Shown: positions 34,901 to 46,774, numbered from the stretch's first letter. The stretch is 64,000 bases of DNA from Elymus sibiricus (GCA_039707655.1 CM077665.1:313844486-313908485), one strand, 5' to 3'. Notes: generated by a model from the sequence alone, not told the origin. Translations and numbers: made by a program.

Positions 34901-35932
34901 GTCAAGCCTATTTCCACATTAGCTACAGCTGCAGGTCTGGCATCATCTGAAGCAGCAGAATTTTCCTTGGTTGAAACATCATTTCCACAGTTGTATTCCT
35001 GAAATCTTGAACTCTCTGTGAATGCATCGAGATCACGGATTGGGAAATTTTTAGCATCATTAAGAAGGTCCTTGATGAATGAAGGTCCAAACTTCTGAAT
35101 AAAATTGCCTAGCTGGAATTTCTCCAGGTAAAATTGAGATGAATCCTCTTCTGGGTGGATAAAAGAATTTGGGTAAGATTCCATGTGCGAATCCCAAGTC
35201 TCCCACCAGTATGGAAATCCAATCATGAATCGTTCACATATCTGCACGCATGGTTTGTTTTGTTTATCAGAGTAGTACAAGATTAGAAGCATGGCTAAAT
35301 GATCTTTCTGCGCATAAATAAGATTTTGCTTGAATCTGGGCTGACTTTCATCCTCGTTTGTGAAGAAAAAAGATAGAAGAAGAAACACACAAGAGAAAAT
35401 GTGCGCACCTGCATAGAAAATCCATTTTCACGCATTCGCAATAAGCTAATTGAACCATGAAGGAGCACCACAACCCCATCTTCATCTTGGAGCGTGAGGG
35501 GCTCATAACGCTGTGCTATGGGTGCAGAAGTGAATGCAGCATCCCTGTCAGAAGCAAGGTTAGTCAGAATGGGGTTCTGCTTCACTGGAATCGTAGAATC
35601 GGTCCACCAAATTTGGATCGCAAAAGTCGTAGAAAGAAGAAACGCATACCTCTCGGTGAAACCGGAAACAGCGAGCTTCCGCTCTTCCCCTTCCACCCTC
35701 ACCAGCCACCATTCCCACAGCGTGACCTAGCCAAGCACCAAATCGAATCAAACCACCGCCCGTCTAGGAAGAAAAAAAAGAAGGAAACGTACACGCGAAA
35801 CGCAGGAAAGGAAAGGGGGAGGGAGCATACGCATGGGTGCTCGACGGGGGATGAGGAGGCGGCGGCGGCGGCGTCGTCCGCCGCAGCACCAAAGCGGGTG
35901 CGCATCGGGGCAGGGGAGAAGGGAGGGCTCAT
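31927..35932 (-). CDS. KNL2-like: KNL2-type centromere protein (SANTA domain), copy 2
   Basis: Ten exons, 35932-35831, 35726-35650, 35544-35409, 35241-34563, 34460-34321, 34156-34132, 33528-33386, 32710-32623, 32542-32487 and 31968-31927, give 495 residues. Exons 2-9 have exactly the lengths of copy 1. Exon 1 has seven extra codons (an Asp-Asp-Ala-rich insert). The SANTA domain is intact (WEWWLVR, FTSAPI, RENGF, GFPYWWE). The CENPC-k-like stretch reads RVIVPKLDPGRSTIVYDENG. One T missing in exon 10 relative to copy 1 ends the protein at ...APVDGC, twelve residues earlier. By hand count exon 4 differs from copy 1 at nine replacement and about five silent sites. The function is expected to be CENH3 loading, as for copy 1. 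Both copies could be active, or this one may be decaying from its 3' end. Confidence 0.83.
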
Positions 35933-36087
35933 CGCGGCGGCTGCGCTTAGAGGCGGCGGCGGCGCCGCGCCCCGGCGAGATCTTGCCCTCGGCGGAGGGT
36001 CGGGGGTCTTATCAATTGACACATAGAAGATGTGCAGGCAGGCTCAATGAAGCATACGCAGATGGAACACAAACGCTTCTTTTTCCT

Positions 36088-36095
36088 TTTTATAA
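36088..36095 (-). promoter_or_regulatory. Candidate TATA box of KNL2-like copy 2
   Basis: The same TCTTATAAAAAGG motif as in copy 1 lies about 160 bp upstream of the start codon, but the sequence between it and the start (36010-36070) is unrelated to copy 1. Confidence 0.5.
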
Positions 36096-36133
36096 GAAAA
36101 AAAATAACCCGACTTCTGCACACGTAGCAATCT

Positions 36134-36439
36134 TTATTTGCGAACCAACTTGTGGTTGGATGATTAGAGAAACAGTGAGATCTCTAGCCCACCAAGGTTC
36201 AAGTCCTGGTGCTCGCATTATTCCTGGATTTATTTCAGGATTTTCGGCGATGCACATTGAGTGGAAGGAGACGTTTGCGTCGACGACGAGGCGCCTATGG
36301 TGACTTTGTAAATCTCAAGATGATATGTCGGCTCAATCTCTCGGGGATGCTCATAGGGATAGGGTGTGCGTGTGTGCATTCATAGAAATGAGTGTATGTG
36401 CGTATATATGATCGCTTGCGTCTGTACTGTGTTAAAAAA
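36134..36439 (+). mobile_element. Au SINE, copy 2
   Basis: Orthologous to the SINE at 18130-18431, with box B GGTTCAAGTCC at 36196-36206 and the same target site (GTAGCAATCT / ATAGCAATCT). It is closer to the remembered family consensus than copy 1. Confidence 0.92.
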
Positions 36440-36687
36440 ATAGCAATCTTCATTTATTCTTGTTTTATTATTATATTCAACAAAACCTTGTAAAATAAAT
36501 ACATCAAAACCTTAAATAAATACATGAATCAACCGAAGCCACCATCCCGATGAACGTTGTCGTCATACCTATAACTTTGATGATGTGCCCTGACCGCACA
36601 AACACACACCATGAAATCATGTGGCCTCACCAAGCCGTCCGCCTGCGAGCTGGGAGCACCAACCGGTCTAGCAGACCCACAGCACAC

Positions 36688-38186
36688 TGAAAGCACAAAT
36701 GCTCCCTTGGTGGTTTTGATGATTAATGACAGCATACAATGTATCTTGGACTAATAGTTTTATTAAGTGTATTTTAGGAAAAGCTCAATGATTGAAATGG
36801 CTAGGAGATGTGAGGAGAAACCCCTTGGATATAAAGAAATTATGTGGGCAAAAGCTTCAAGACTCTACATTTTGCTTTAATTGATTTCATTGAGTCCATA
36901 GGAAAGTTAAAACGGTTAAGAGGGGATGAGCTACTGATGATGATCTGGAGCTCAAGTACTTAGAGATATGCCACCAAAAGCCTCAAACACTTCCTCACAA
37001 AGAATTCTGTCCAAAATCCTAAATGTCACTTTGGTGTAACCGAGACTCTTTCCTTCGGTCTCATCGAGGCAGTCCCAGACAGAAACCCCAACAACTCAGT
37101 GTAACCGAGACTGCATTCGATGGAACCGAAAAGCAGTGACCAAGCTTTTGTGATCAAAGTTTTTAGTTTTGAAACTTTCGAGATTGAACCTTCGGAGCCA
37201 CGGGAGTGATGGGGCTACCTAGGTTAAGTCAAATCGGTCCCACCGAGAAGTTTCATTCGGTCTCACCGAAAAGCCAAAAGTTTGGACTTTTTGCACTAGT
37301 CGGTAGCACCGAGTTTTCTCTTCAGTGTCTCGGAGTTGGGTAATAATGTTGCAACGGTTCGATTTTTGGAGAAGGCTATAAATACCCCTCCAACACCTCT
37401 CACTCATTGAGAGAGCCATCAGAACGAACCAACACTTCCATTATTCATTTTCTGAGAGAGAACCACCTACTCATGTGTTGAGATCAAGGGATTTCACTCC
37501 AACCAATAGATCCTTGATTTCTAGCCTCCCCAAGTTGCTTTCCACCCAATCACCCTCTTCTACCAAGCAAAATTCTATGAGAGAGTGATTGAGTGTTGAG
37601 GAGACTATCTTTTGAAGCACAAGAGCAAGGAGTTCATCATCAATACAACATCTATTACCTCTTGAAGAGTGGTGTCTCCTAGATTGGTTAGGTGCCGCTT
37701 GGGAGCCTCCAAATCGTGTGGACTTGAACCAAGAAGTTTGTAATGGAAAGGAGATCGCCAACTTCATAAAGATCTACCCCGAGTGAGGCTAGTTCTTCGT
37801 GAAGGTAAGCCATGGTGAAATAGACAAGGTTGCTTCTTCATGGACCCTTCGTGGGTAGAGCCCTTCATGGACTCGCGCATCTGTTACCCTCCGTGGGTTG
37901 GAGTCTCCATCAACATGGACGTATGATTGCACATATCGGAACCACGAGAAAAACCGTCGTGTCTTCATTGCGTTTGATCTTCCAACTCTACCATCCTTTA
38001 TGTTTTTTGCAAATGTGTGGTATTTACTTTCTGCTACTTGATGTCTAGATATTCATGTGTAGAAATCATTGGATGCATCTTAGCTTGTGATAAAATATGC
38101 ATAAAACTCAAGCAAACTAAAAATTACACATTTGACTTGTTAAGTGTCTATTCAGCCACCTCTAGACGCCACTTCTCGATCCCACA
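36688..38186 (+). repeat. 5' LTR of Copia A
   Basis: It begins TGAAAGCAC and ends GATCCCACA right before the primer-binding site, for a length of about 1.5 kb. It is homologous in inverse orientation to 59408-60914. CGGT-N3-ACCG-type palindromes lie at about 37030-37320. Confidence 0.88.
37377..37384 (+). promoter_or_regulatory. TATA box in Copia A LTR
   Basis: GGCTATAAATACCCC follows the palindrome-bearing region and precedes a C/T-rich leader. Confidence 0.7.
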
Positions 38187-38187
38187 A

Positions 38188-38200
38188 TTGGTATCAGAGC
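38188..38200 (+). other. Primer-binding site of Copia A
   Basis: TTGGTATCAGAGC is complementary to the 3' end of initiator Met-tRNA, as in most plant Copia elements, and lies two bases after the LTR. Confidence 0.9.
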
Positions 38201-38241
38201 TTTGGTCTCCATTGCTTTGGTTTTATCACCATTGAAGGAAG

Positions 38242-39466
38242 ATGGATATGTCTTATTTTGGGAATATTAGATATGGAGTGCCTATTCTCAATGGGGGGGG
38301 GGTACTATAGTCATTGGAGAGATGAAATGTGTGATATATTTGACGAATTTAACTTGAGCAAGTATATTTATAGGCCCTATGCGCCTCCTGTTGATCCCTT
38401 ACATCCAACTCACGAGGAAGAAAATGACATGCTTCATAATCTAAGGACTATCAATCTCATCATTAGAGGATTACCTAACATTGTGCTTAACTCCATGCAA
38501 AACTTTGTGTGTGCTTATGATTTGGAAAAGAGATATCCAAATTTCTCTTTAAAGAATCTTGGTGTTATTCTTCATAAAACTATTGCATTCCACAAGATGA
38601 AGCATGGTGATTCCAAGTTTGATGAATGTCTATTTGAGTTTCGTTACCTCATGCGTGCTAAAGGAGATGTTAGAACTATCAACAATATCATTCTAGAAGC
38701 CATTCACATTCATAATCTTGAACATTTTCATAATCACAAATCAAACGACTCACTTGATCTTTGTGAAAAGGACGCTCCATTTGATAATGATGTGGAACAT
38801 AGCTACTATGATGAAGATGAGGAGTTCGTCATCGAATTTGAGAAGACTATGAAGAATCTTTGTCTCATGGCCAACTTCAAAGACTACATGTTTGGAGGAA
38901 AGGAGTGGATTCTCGATAGTGGATGCACCGATCACATGACCGGAGATAAAGACATGTTTCGCGACATCACACCAAATGATGGACCATGCAAGTACGTGGC
39001 GTTTGGAGACAACTCCAAGGGTAAGGTACTTGGCCTTGGTAAGGTGGCCATATCTCATGATAGCTCTATTCAAAATGTCATGCTTGTTGAATCCCTTAGC
39101 TACAATCTTCTTTCTGTGTCTAGACTTCCCGACTTCGGTTTCAGTGTGCTATTTACTAAAGTAGACTGCCAAGTGTTTCATCGAGACAATCATAGCATGG
39201 TCTTTGTCGGTTTTCGTAAAGGTGATCTATACATTGTTGATTTCACTAAAAGAGACCAACCTCGCACTTGTCTTATTGCAAAATCTTCTAAAGGTTGGTT
39301 ATGGCATAGAAGGCTAGGACATGTTGGTATGTGTAATCTAGACAAGCTTATCAAAGGTGATCATATACTTGGTGTTAAAAATGTTATCTTTGATAGAGAT
39401 AGACTTTGTAGCGCTTGTCAAGCAGGAAAACAAGTTGGAGGAAGTCATCCCGTAAAGAATTCATGA
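38242..39466 (+). pseudogene. Copia A gag, protease and GAG-pre-integrase region
   Basis: Gag starts MDMSYFGNIRYGVP at 38242. A run of ten G (38293-38302) shifts the frame, and reading continues in the next frame with YYSHWRDEMCDIFDEFN. The zinc-knuckle region is missing. The protease active site WILDSGCTDHMTG is intact, and the GAG-pre-integrase domain follows (WHRRLGHVG, CSACQAGKQ). A one-base shift near 39460 moves into the integrase frame. The element's own product would be incomplete. Confidence 0.88.
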
Positions 39467-39915
39467 CTACTAGAAGACCACTAGAGTTGCTTCACATGGA
39501 TCATTTTGGTCTCAATGCTCATAACAGCCTCGGTGGAAATTCCTTTTGTTTAGTCATAGTTGATGATTTTTCCAGATTTACGTGGGTATTCTTTCTTGAT
39601 GATAAGTCACGGGTTCAAAAGATCTTCAAAAGCTTTGCTCGGAAGGCCCAAAATCAGTTTGAAGTGAAGATCAAGAAAGTTCGGATTGACAACGGATTGG
39701 AGTCCAAGAACACGAATTTGGATACCTTTCTTGACGAAGAAGAGATCTCACATGAGTTCTCGGCTACGTACACGCCTCAAAAAAATGGAGTTGTTGAGAG
39801 GAAGAAACGAACTCTTATAGGGATGGCGAGAACGATGCTTGATGAGTACAAAACTCCAAGACACTTTTGGGTGGAAGCGGTGGAAACAGCTTGTCATGCC
39901 ACAAACCGACTCTAG
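39467..39915 (+). pseudogene. Copia A integrase core
   Basis: The DDE residues are all visible: LLHMDHFG, RIDNG and NGVVERKKR. The frame ends at a stop after ...CHATNRL, before the C-terminal integrase part. The stretch 39916-40747 contains the decayed integrase tail and linker (SFTSYSVKRHTSYSP, and an acidic linker near 40112-40441) with several stops and frame changes. Confidence 0.88.
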
Positions 39916-40747
39916 CTTCACAAGCTACTCGGTAAAACGGCATACGAGCTATTCACCGATAACGAACCCCAAGTTGGATACTTTCGGGTATTTGGCTCAA
40001 AGTGTTACATTCTTGATAAGCATCGTCGGTTTCCTACTTGGTAATGGATCGAACTCTCACACATACCGTGTCTACAACAACTTTACTTGAAAAGTTGAAG
40101 AGACGGTAGATGTGAAGTTTGATGAGACTAATGGTTCGCAAGTCGAACACTTGCCAATTGATGTAGAGTATAAATACCCTCCGGAAGCAATCCAAGATCT
40201 ATCCATAGGCAAGATTCGTCCCATGGAGGTGAAGGAAAGTACTTCATCAACTCAAGTGGAAGCCCCTACTTCACGCCTAGGTGAACATCAACATGACTTG
40301 GAGGCATCCGCAAGCGGTACACGTCAAGATGAAGGAAATGAGGAAGTGCAACTAGAAGATCCACCTCAACCTCCTTCTCCACCACCTCAAGGGAATGCTA
40401 ACTTCAAAAACAACAATGAAGAAGATGATGAGGAGGAGTAAGCTCCACCATCCACTACTCAAAAGCTACCTCGAGTTTGAGCAAGAATGGGCAAAAATCA
40501 TGCCGTTGAACAAATAATTGGTGACATCAAATCGTGGAGAATCACTCACTCTAAAACTCATTTGTCTAACTTTTGTGAGCATTACTCATTTATCTCTAGT
40601 ATTGAGCCTATGAAGGTAGAAGAAGCTCTCGAAGACCCAGATTGGGTAAATGCCATGCATGAAGAGCTACACAACTTTGAGAGGAATGAAGTTTGAACTT
40701 TAGTGGAGAAACCCAAGGACGAGCAAAACATCATTTGAACCAAATGG

Positions 40748-41500
40748 GTGTTTCGCAACAAGCAAGATGAAGATGAACAAGTAATACGCAACAAGGCTCG
40801 CCTTGTAGCTCAAGGCTACACTCATGTCGAAGGTATGGACTATGGTGAGACATATGCCCCCGTTGCTAGACTTGAGTCCATTCGCATCCTTCTTGCTTAT
40901 GTCGATCATCATGATATCACACTTTACCAAATGGACATTAAAAGTGCCTTTTTAAATGGTGAAATTGAAGAGGAAGTCTATGTTAAACAACCTCCCGGAT
41001 TTGTCAACCCTAAGAAACCTAATCATGTTTATAAACTTCGCAAAGCTCTCTATGGTCTTAAACAAGCTCCTCGAGCTTGGTACAAATGCTTGACGAAGTT
41101 TCTTATAGAAAAGGGTTTTGAGAATGGTAAAATTGATGCAACCTTGTTCACTAAAAGGGTTAATGGTGAATTATTTGTGTGCCAAATTTATGTGGATGAT
41201 ATCATATTTGGATCTACTAACCCTCATATTAGTGATAAATTTGGAAGGTTGATGTCCGAGAAATATGACATGTATATGATATGTGAGCTGAAATTTTTCC
41301 TTGGTTTGCAAATCAAGCAGACGATATATGACACATTTGTCTCTCAAACCAAGTATACCAAGGACTTGTTCAAAAATTTCAACATGCAAGAATGTAAAGG
41401 TATGCAAAACCCCATGCCTACTAGTGGACATGTTGACCTCACTAAGGAGGACAAGCCGGTTGATCAAAAGGTTTATCGATCAATGGTTGGTTCATTGTAA
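40748..41500 (+). pseudogene. Copia A reverse transcriptase
   Basis: A 250-codon stretch carries the Copia reverse-transcriptase blocks [50 protein letters not shown] and the catalytic YVDDIIFG. It stops after YRSMVGSL, where the family continues into YLTATRPD. The domain is recognisable and almost complete, but it is not joined in frame to its neighbours. Confidence 0.92.
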
Positions 41501-41527
41501 TATCTATATGCCTCTTGTCCTGATATC

Positions 41528-42135
41528 ATGCTAAGTGTGTGCATGTGTGCCCGATATCAAGCGGCACCCAAAGAGTGTCATCTTAAGGCCGTGAAAAGAA
41601 TTGTGAGATACTTGATATATACACCAAACTTTGGTATCCCAAAGGATCTTCCTTTGACCTTATGGGCTATTCCGACTTGGACTATGTCGGAGATAAGGTT
41701 GATAGAAAAATCCACTTCAGGTACTTGTCAATTTCTTGGGAGATATCTTGTGTCTTGGTCCTCTAGGAAACAAAACTCGGTATCTCTTTCTACCTCTGAA
41801 GCGGAATACATTGCCATCGGATCATGTTGTGCACAATTACTATGGATGACCCAAATTCTTAAAGATTATGGGATACATGTGAAACATGTTCCGTTGTTTA
41901 AAACAATGAGAGTGCTATCAAGATTGCACACAATCCTGTGCAACATTCTCAAAGTAACCATACTCAAGTTTGTCACCATTTCATTCATGATCATGTTGCC
42001 AAAGGGGATATCAATCTTAAGCACGTTCGTACCAAAAATCAATTGGCGGGTATTTTCACTAAATCGCTTGATGAGAAAGTGTTTTGTCACTTAAGGAGTG
42101 ATTTGAACATCATAGATGCTTCAAACTTGTTCTAG
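41528..42135 (+). pseudogene. Copia A RNase H
   Basis: STSGTCQFLGRYLVSWSSRK and VSLSTSEAEYIAIGSCCAQL are the RNase H core with its catalytic Glu. A frame change near 41900 leads to HVRTKNQLAGIFTKSL, the usual C-terminus of Copia pol. Confidence 0.9.
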
Positions 42136-44054
42136 AGACTCACTCGGATGCTTGCAAGGGCATGAGCTTACTTGACTACTCCTTGATATCGTTAACATGA
42201 TACTATCTCATATCTTGGAAAACAATGCTCCCTTGTATTACATCTAACATTTTGTAGGTACTTGGATGGACTTCACTCTGCAAGATTGCTATCAACTCCA
42301 ATCTTAAGCAATCTTGTCTTGGCCAAGTATCAACAACTATCTATCGTGATGAAGGAAGAGGACAACATAAACTATAACATTGACAACACTTGACTCAAAA
42401 CTTCACTCCTGTCATTTTGGATATATACATGTTATTCCTTGCATGACTAGCCCATGTAGGAGGACCTACTTCAAAGAAGAAGGATAGCTCCAAAATCCAA
42501 CTCTTAAGCATCCACAACAAGTTACACCTACATGCTTTCGTCATCATCATCACACAAAAGCATGTAATCATATCCTCGAAGAAGCTTTACTCCAAGTCAT
42601 GAGTCAAAGGATCTCTAGTGATATGAAAATATCAAAAATGCTTAAACAAAAAATGGCAACCCCATTTTGAGCTTAACGATGAGTATGACCTATGATCAAG
42701 TGTTCTCACTTGGCTCGTAAGTCAATATACTCTAACATAGGTGACCTAGTTGTCGGTCGTCACCTAGATGAAGCTTCTTGATTGATTTATAGTCTCATTT
42801 GCATTTTCCTCTTGCTACCAATCAAACTTCATCTAGTTGAAAAATTCTTTGAAAATCTTATACAAATTAATTGTAAATATTTTCAAAATTCTTTGAAAAT
42901 CTTTCTAAAAAAAATCATTGCTAAATGAGTTGTTTGCATCTGCCAAGTTTCTGTTTACACTTCGGAGTCTCCGACTGAAACAAACCGGCGTCATCGAGTC
43001 AGCCACTACACTGCGTAGAGGTTCTTCGATACCACTGATATGAAACCTCTCATTGCCACTGATGTGCCCCATTGACTGAAACTTGATTTCGGTCTCACCG
43101 ATTAGAACTCACTCGGAGACACCGATTCTGCAACTGTCAAACTACTTTGCCAAATTTTTCACTTGCACATCCTTTCCAGCTCTGCTCTATGACCCTACTC
43201 TCTTTGATACATTCCTCCCTAAGGTGCTAATACTCTCAAGGATCATTTACCCCTCTGACCCTTCTTTGATGTCAAAGGGGGATAAATATCAAAGCTTAAA
43301 GATATAAAGGGGGGAGATATCAAATCCTAAAGGCGTAAACATATCGATATTTCAAAAGGGGAGAATGACCTAAAAGGAGAGAGATCAAATGCTCCATGAT
43401 TCTAAGAGGAGAGACACATATAGATTATACGTTTCATTGGTTGATCTTGATCATTGTGGTTTAGACTTATCTCACCCTACCTACTCTCAATATCTACTTG
43501 CTAAGATTCATAGGGGGGTGAAATTACATATTTAGGGGAGAAAGTTCTATTGATATTTCATTGAAAATCCTTTTGAAAGCATTTTTGGAGACATGTAAAT
43601 CTTAAAAGAGTACCAATTCTTCTACATGTCTTCCAAATCTTGGTATTCTTGAAACTCTTGCATTTGTATCAAAGGAACATTCTTGTGTTATCTAACTTTG
43701 TTTTCTCACGTATGTTTCCTCTAGTTAAAATGCTCTACTACTTTAAGGTAAGTATATGCATCTCTGTCATGTTCAGGATGATCTCTTGCTTCTTGCACAT
43801 ATTTTTCGCAAGAGAGACTCGTGAACATAAACATATTTCATTCACATCTTTATCTTGATGCATATAGCCAAGATACATATGACTTGTCATGTCTTTTCTT
43901 CTATGTGTGCTCATGCATTCCAAAAGCAACTATTCTTTAGAAAGAACTGCACACTTGTAGGAAGATCTTGCTCTATTCATATGTTTCTCAAAGCTATCAT
44001 ATATTGTGTTGCATATTTCAAATTGAAGCTTTGATTGTATGTTGTCATCCATTA
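42136..44054. other. Non-coding 3' region of Copia A
   Basis: There are about 1.9 kb between pol and the polypurine tract without a supported gene. In the related element Copia B the corresponding place holds a ~2.2 kb open frame. CGGT-type half palindromes occur around 42960-43130. Confidence 0.7.
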
Positions 44055-44097
44055 CCAAAAATGGGGAGATTGAAAGCACAAATGCTCCCTTGGTGGT
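44055..44097 (+). repeat. Polypurine tract and first 27 bp of 3' LTR of Copia A
   Basis: AAAAATGGGGAGAT is followed by TGAAAGCACAAATGCTCCC at 44071, identical to the start of the 5' LTR. The LTR breaks off at 44097, where element G begins. The missing remainder is not in this window. Confidence 0.85.
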
Positions 44098-45193
44098 TGA
44101 TAAGTCTCCATTGTATCTATAATTTTTGATTGTTTCATGTCAATATTCTACAACTTTCATATACTTTTGGTCACATTTCATATTATTTTGGGACTAACAT
44201 ATTGATCCAGTGCCCAGTGCCAGTTCCTGTTTGTTGCATGTTTTTTGTTTCATAGAAAATCCATATCAAACGAAGTCCAAACACGACAACAAGTTACAGA
44301 AAATTATTTTGGAATATATGTGATTTTTGGGAAGAGTAATCAACGCAAGACGGTGCCCGAGGTGGCCACAAGGCAACAGGGCGTGGCTAGGGGGGTAGTC
44401 GCACCGGGTTTCCTTGTGACTCCCTCGTAGGACCATTGCCACCCTTCTTTCGCCACAAGAAATATATTTTTTCCGATAAAAATACCCTCAAAATTTCAGC
44501 CCAATCGTAGTTATGGATCTCCGGGAATATAAGAAACGGTGAAACGCCAGAAAACAAGAGCGCAAAACAGAAGAGAACAGAGAGAGAGAGATCCAATCTC
44601 GGAGGGGCTCCTGCCTTTCGGGAGCCATGGCGGCCATGGACCAGAGGGGATACTCTCCTCCTATCTAGGGGGGAGACCAAGGAAGAATAAGAAGGAGGGG
44701 GCTCTCTCCCCCTCTCTCCCAGTGGCGTCGAAATGTCGCGAGGGCAACTAGCGTGGCGACGATCTACACCAACAACTCTGTCGTCTTCCTCACCACCACC
44801 ATCACCTTCCCCCATCTATTTACATTGTTCCATTCTCCCGCATATCACTTTACCCCCTACTTGAACATGGTGCTTTATGCTTCATATTATTTTCCAATGA
44901 TGTGTTGCCATCCTATGATGTTTGAGTAGATCCTTTTGATCCCACTGGTTAATTGTGGTATGGTGTGATTGATATGAGTTGTATGTTACTATGGTGTTGT
45001 CCTATGGTTCCCTTCATTTCACGCAAGCGTGTGGGATTACAGCTGTAGGGTGTTGCAATAAGTTCATGATTCGCTTATAGTGGGTTGCGTGAGTGACGGA
45101 AACACAAACCCGAGTAAGGGGGTTGTTGCGTATGGGAGTAAAAGGGACTTGTTACTTAATGCTATGGTTTGGTTTTACCTTAATGATCTTTAG
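44098..45193 (+). repeat. LTR-a of element G, first part
   Basis: It runs from TGATAAGTCTCC to the TTTAG target duplication of the inserted Angela element. The open frames in 44387-44815 are not supported as genes. Confidence 0.85.
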
Positions 45194-46774
45194 TGTTGGT
45201 AAACGTTGCATGGGAAACAAAAAATTTCCTACGCACACGCAAGATCTATCCATGGTGATGAGCATCTACGAGAGGGAGAGTGGATCTACATACCCTTGTA
45301 GATCGCTAAGCGAAAGCGTTAAGAAACGCGGTTGATGTAGTCAAACGTCTTCGCGATCCAAATTGCAAGTTGTCCCGCGACCCCATCACGATCCGTCTCG
45401 CGATCCAATCACGATCCGTCCCGCGATCCCATCACGATCCTTCCAATCTAGTGCCGAACGGACGGCACCTCCGCGTTCAGCACACGTACAGCTCAATGAA
45501 GATCTCCGCCTTCTTGATCTAGCAAGAGGGAGCGGAGAGGTAGATGAGTTCTCCGGCAGCGCGACGGCGCGGCGGCGGTGGTGGTGGAACTATTCCAGCA
45601 GGGCTTCGCCTAAGCACTGCTGAAAAACTAGAGGAATCAATCTATCGGGAGAGAGGGCTGCACTATGGCCTTTTGGGTTGAAGTGCTTTTGCCCTCTCTC
45701 CCTCTAGTATATATAGGAGGGAGGGGAGGGAGGCCAGCGCCCCTAGGGCTGCCCCTTTGGTGCGGCCGAAGTGGGAGGTGGAGGAGTCCTACTCCAATCC
45801 TACTAGGAGTAGGATTCCTCCTCCCCACTTGGAAACCCTTTCCACCTTTGGGTTTTTCCCACCCCTAGCCGCATGGGCCTTAGTGGGGGGTTCGGCCAGC
45901 CCACTAGGGGCTGGTTTGACTCCTCCGACAGCCCATGAGACCCTTTGGGACGAGAGCCCCCCCCCCCCGATGGTCCCTCGGTACCCTCCCGGCACTTCCG
46001 GTACACTACCGAAGTACCCGAAACTTTTCCGGTGACCAAAACGGGACTTCCTATATATCAATCTTTACCTCCGGACCATTCCGGAGCTCCTCGTGACGTC
46101 CGGGATCTCATCCGGGACTCCTAACAACCTTCGGTCACCACCATACATAACTCGATACTACCGAAACATCACCGAACCTTAAGTGTGCAGACCCTGCGGG
46201 TTCGAGAACTATGTAGACATGACCAAGACACCTCTACGGTCAATAACCAATAGCGGGACCTGGATGCCCATATTGGTTCCTACATATTCTACGAAGATCT
46301 TCATCGGTTGAACCTCTATGTCAAGGATTCAGTTAATCCCGTATGTTGTTCCCTTTGTTCTTCGGTATGTTACTTGCCCGATATTCAATCGTCGGTATCT
46401 CTATACCTAGTTCAATCTCGTTACCGGCAAGTCTCTTTACTCGTTCCGTAATACATGCAGAAAACAATAGCAATAAACTGACACGATCATATGCTACGTT
46501 CATAGTTTGGGTCTTGTCCATCACATCATTCTCCTAATGATGTGATCCTGTTATCAAATGACATCTCATGTCTATGGTCAGGAAACCTTGACCATCTTTG
46601 ATCAACAAGCTAGTCTTCTAGAGGCATACTAGGGACACAGTGTTGTCTATGTACCCACACATGTATTTGAGTTTCCAATCAATACAATTATAGCATGGAT
46701 AATAAACGATTATCATGAATAAGGAAATATGATAATAACCAATTTATTATTGCCTCTAGGGCATATTTCCAACA
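45194..46774 (-). repeat. 3' LTR of Angela-type element (1581 bp)
   Basis: Minus-strand LTR with TATATATA at 45708-45715. Relative to the 5' LTR it lacks 264 bp at about 46455; the junction has the 3-base microhomology ACA. Confidence 0.95.

Larger units (their letters stand above)
30011..36527. repeat. Segmental duplication, copy 2 (KNL2-bearing)
   Basis: Direct-orientation partner of 11389-18519. It is shorter because it lacks the 228-bp tandem repeat, the Stowaway element and the 5S-derived retroposon. It has its own changes, including a short AAAGTGTGGGGATCCCTC doublet near 31160-31207 and a different sequence just 5' of the gene (36010-36070). Confidence 0.93.
36688..44097 (+). mobile_element. 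Copia element A (SIRE-lineage type), 3' LTR interrupted
   Basis: It contains a 5' LTR, a tRNA-Met-type primer-binding site, a damaged gag-pol, a polypurine tract and the first 27 bp of the 3' LTR, where another retroelement is inserted. Its LTR start TGAAAGCACAAATGCTCCC recurs at 44071. The order protease-integrase-reverse transcriptase-RNase H marks it as Copia. Confidence 0.92.
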
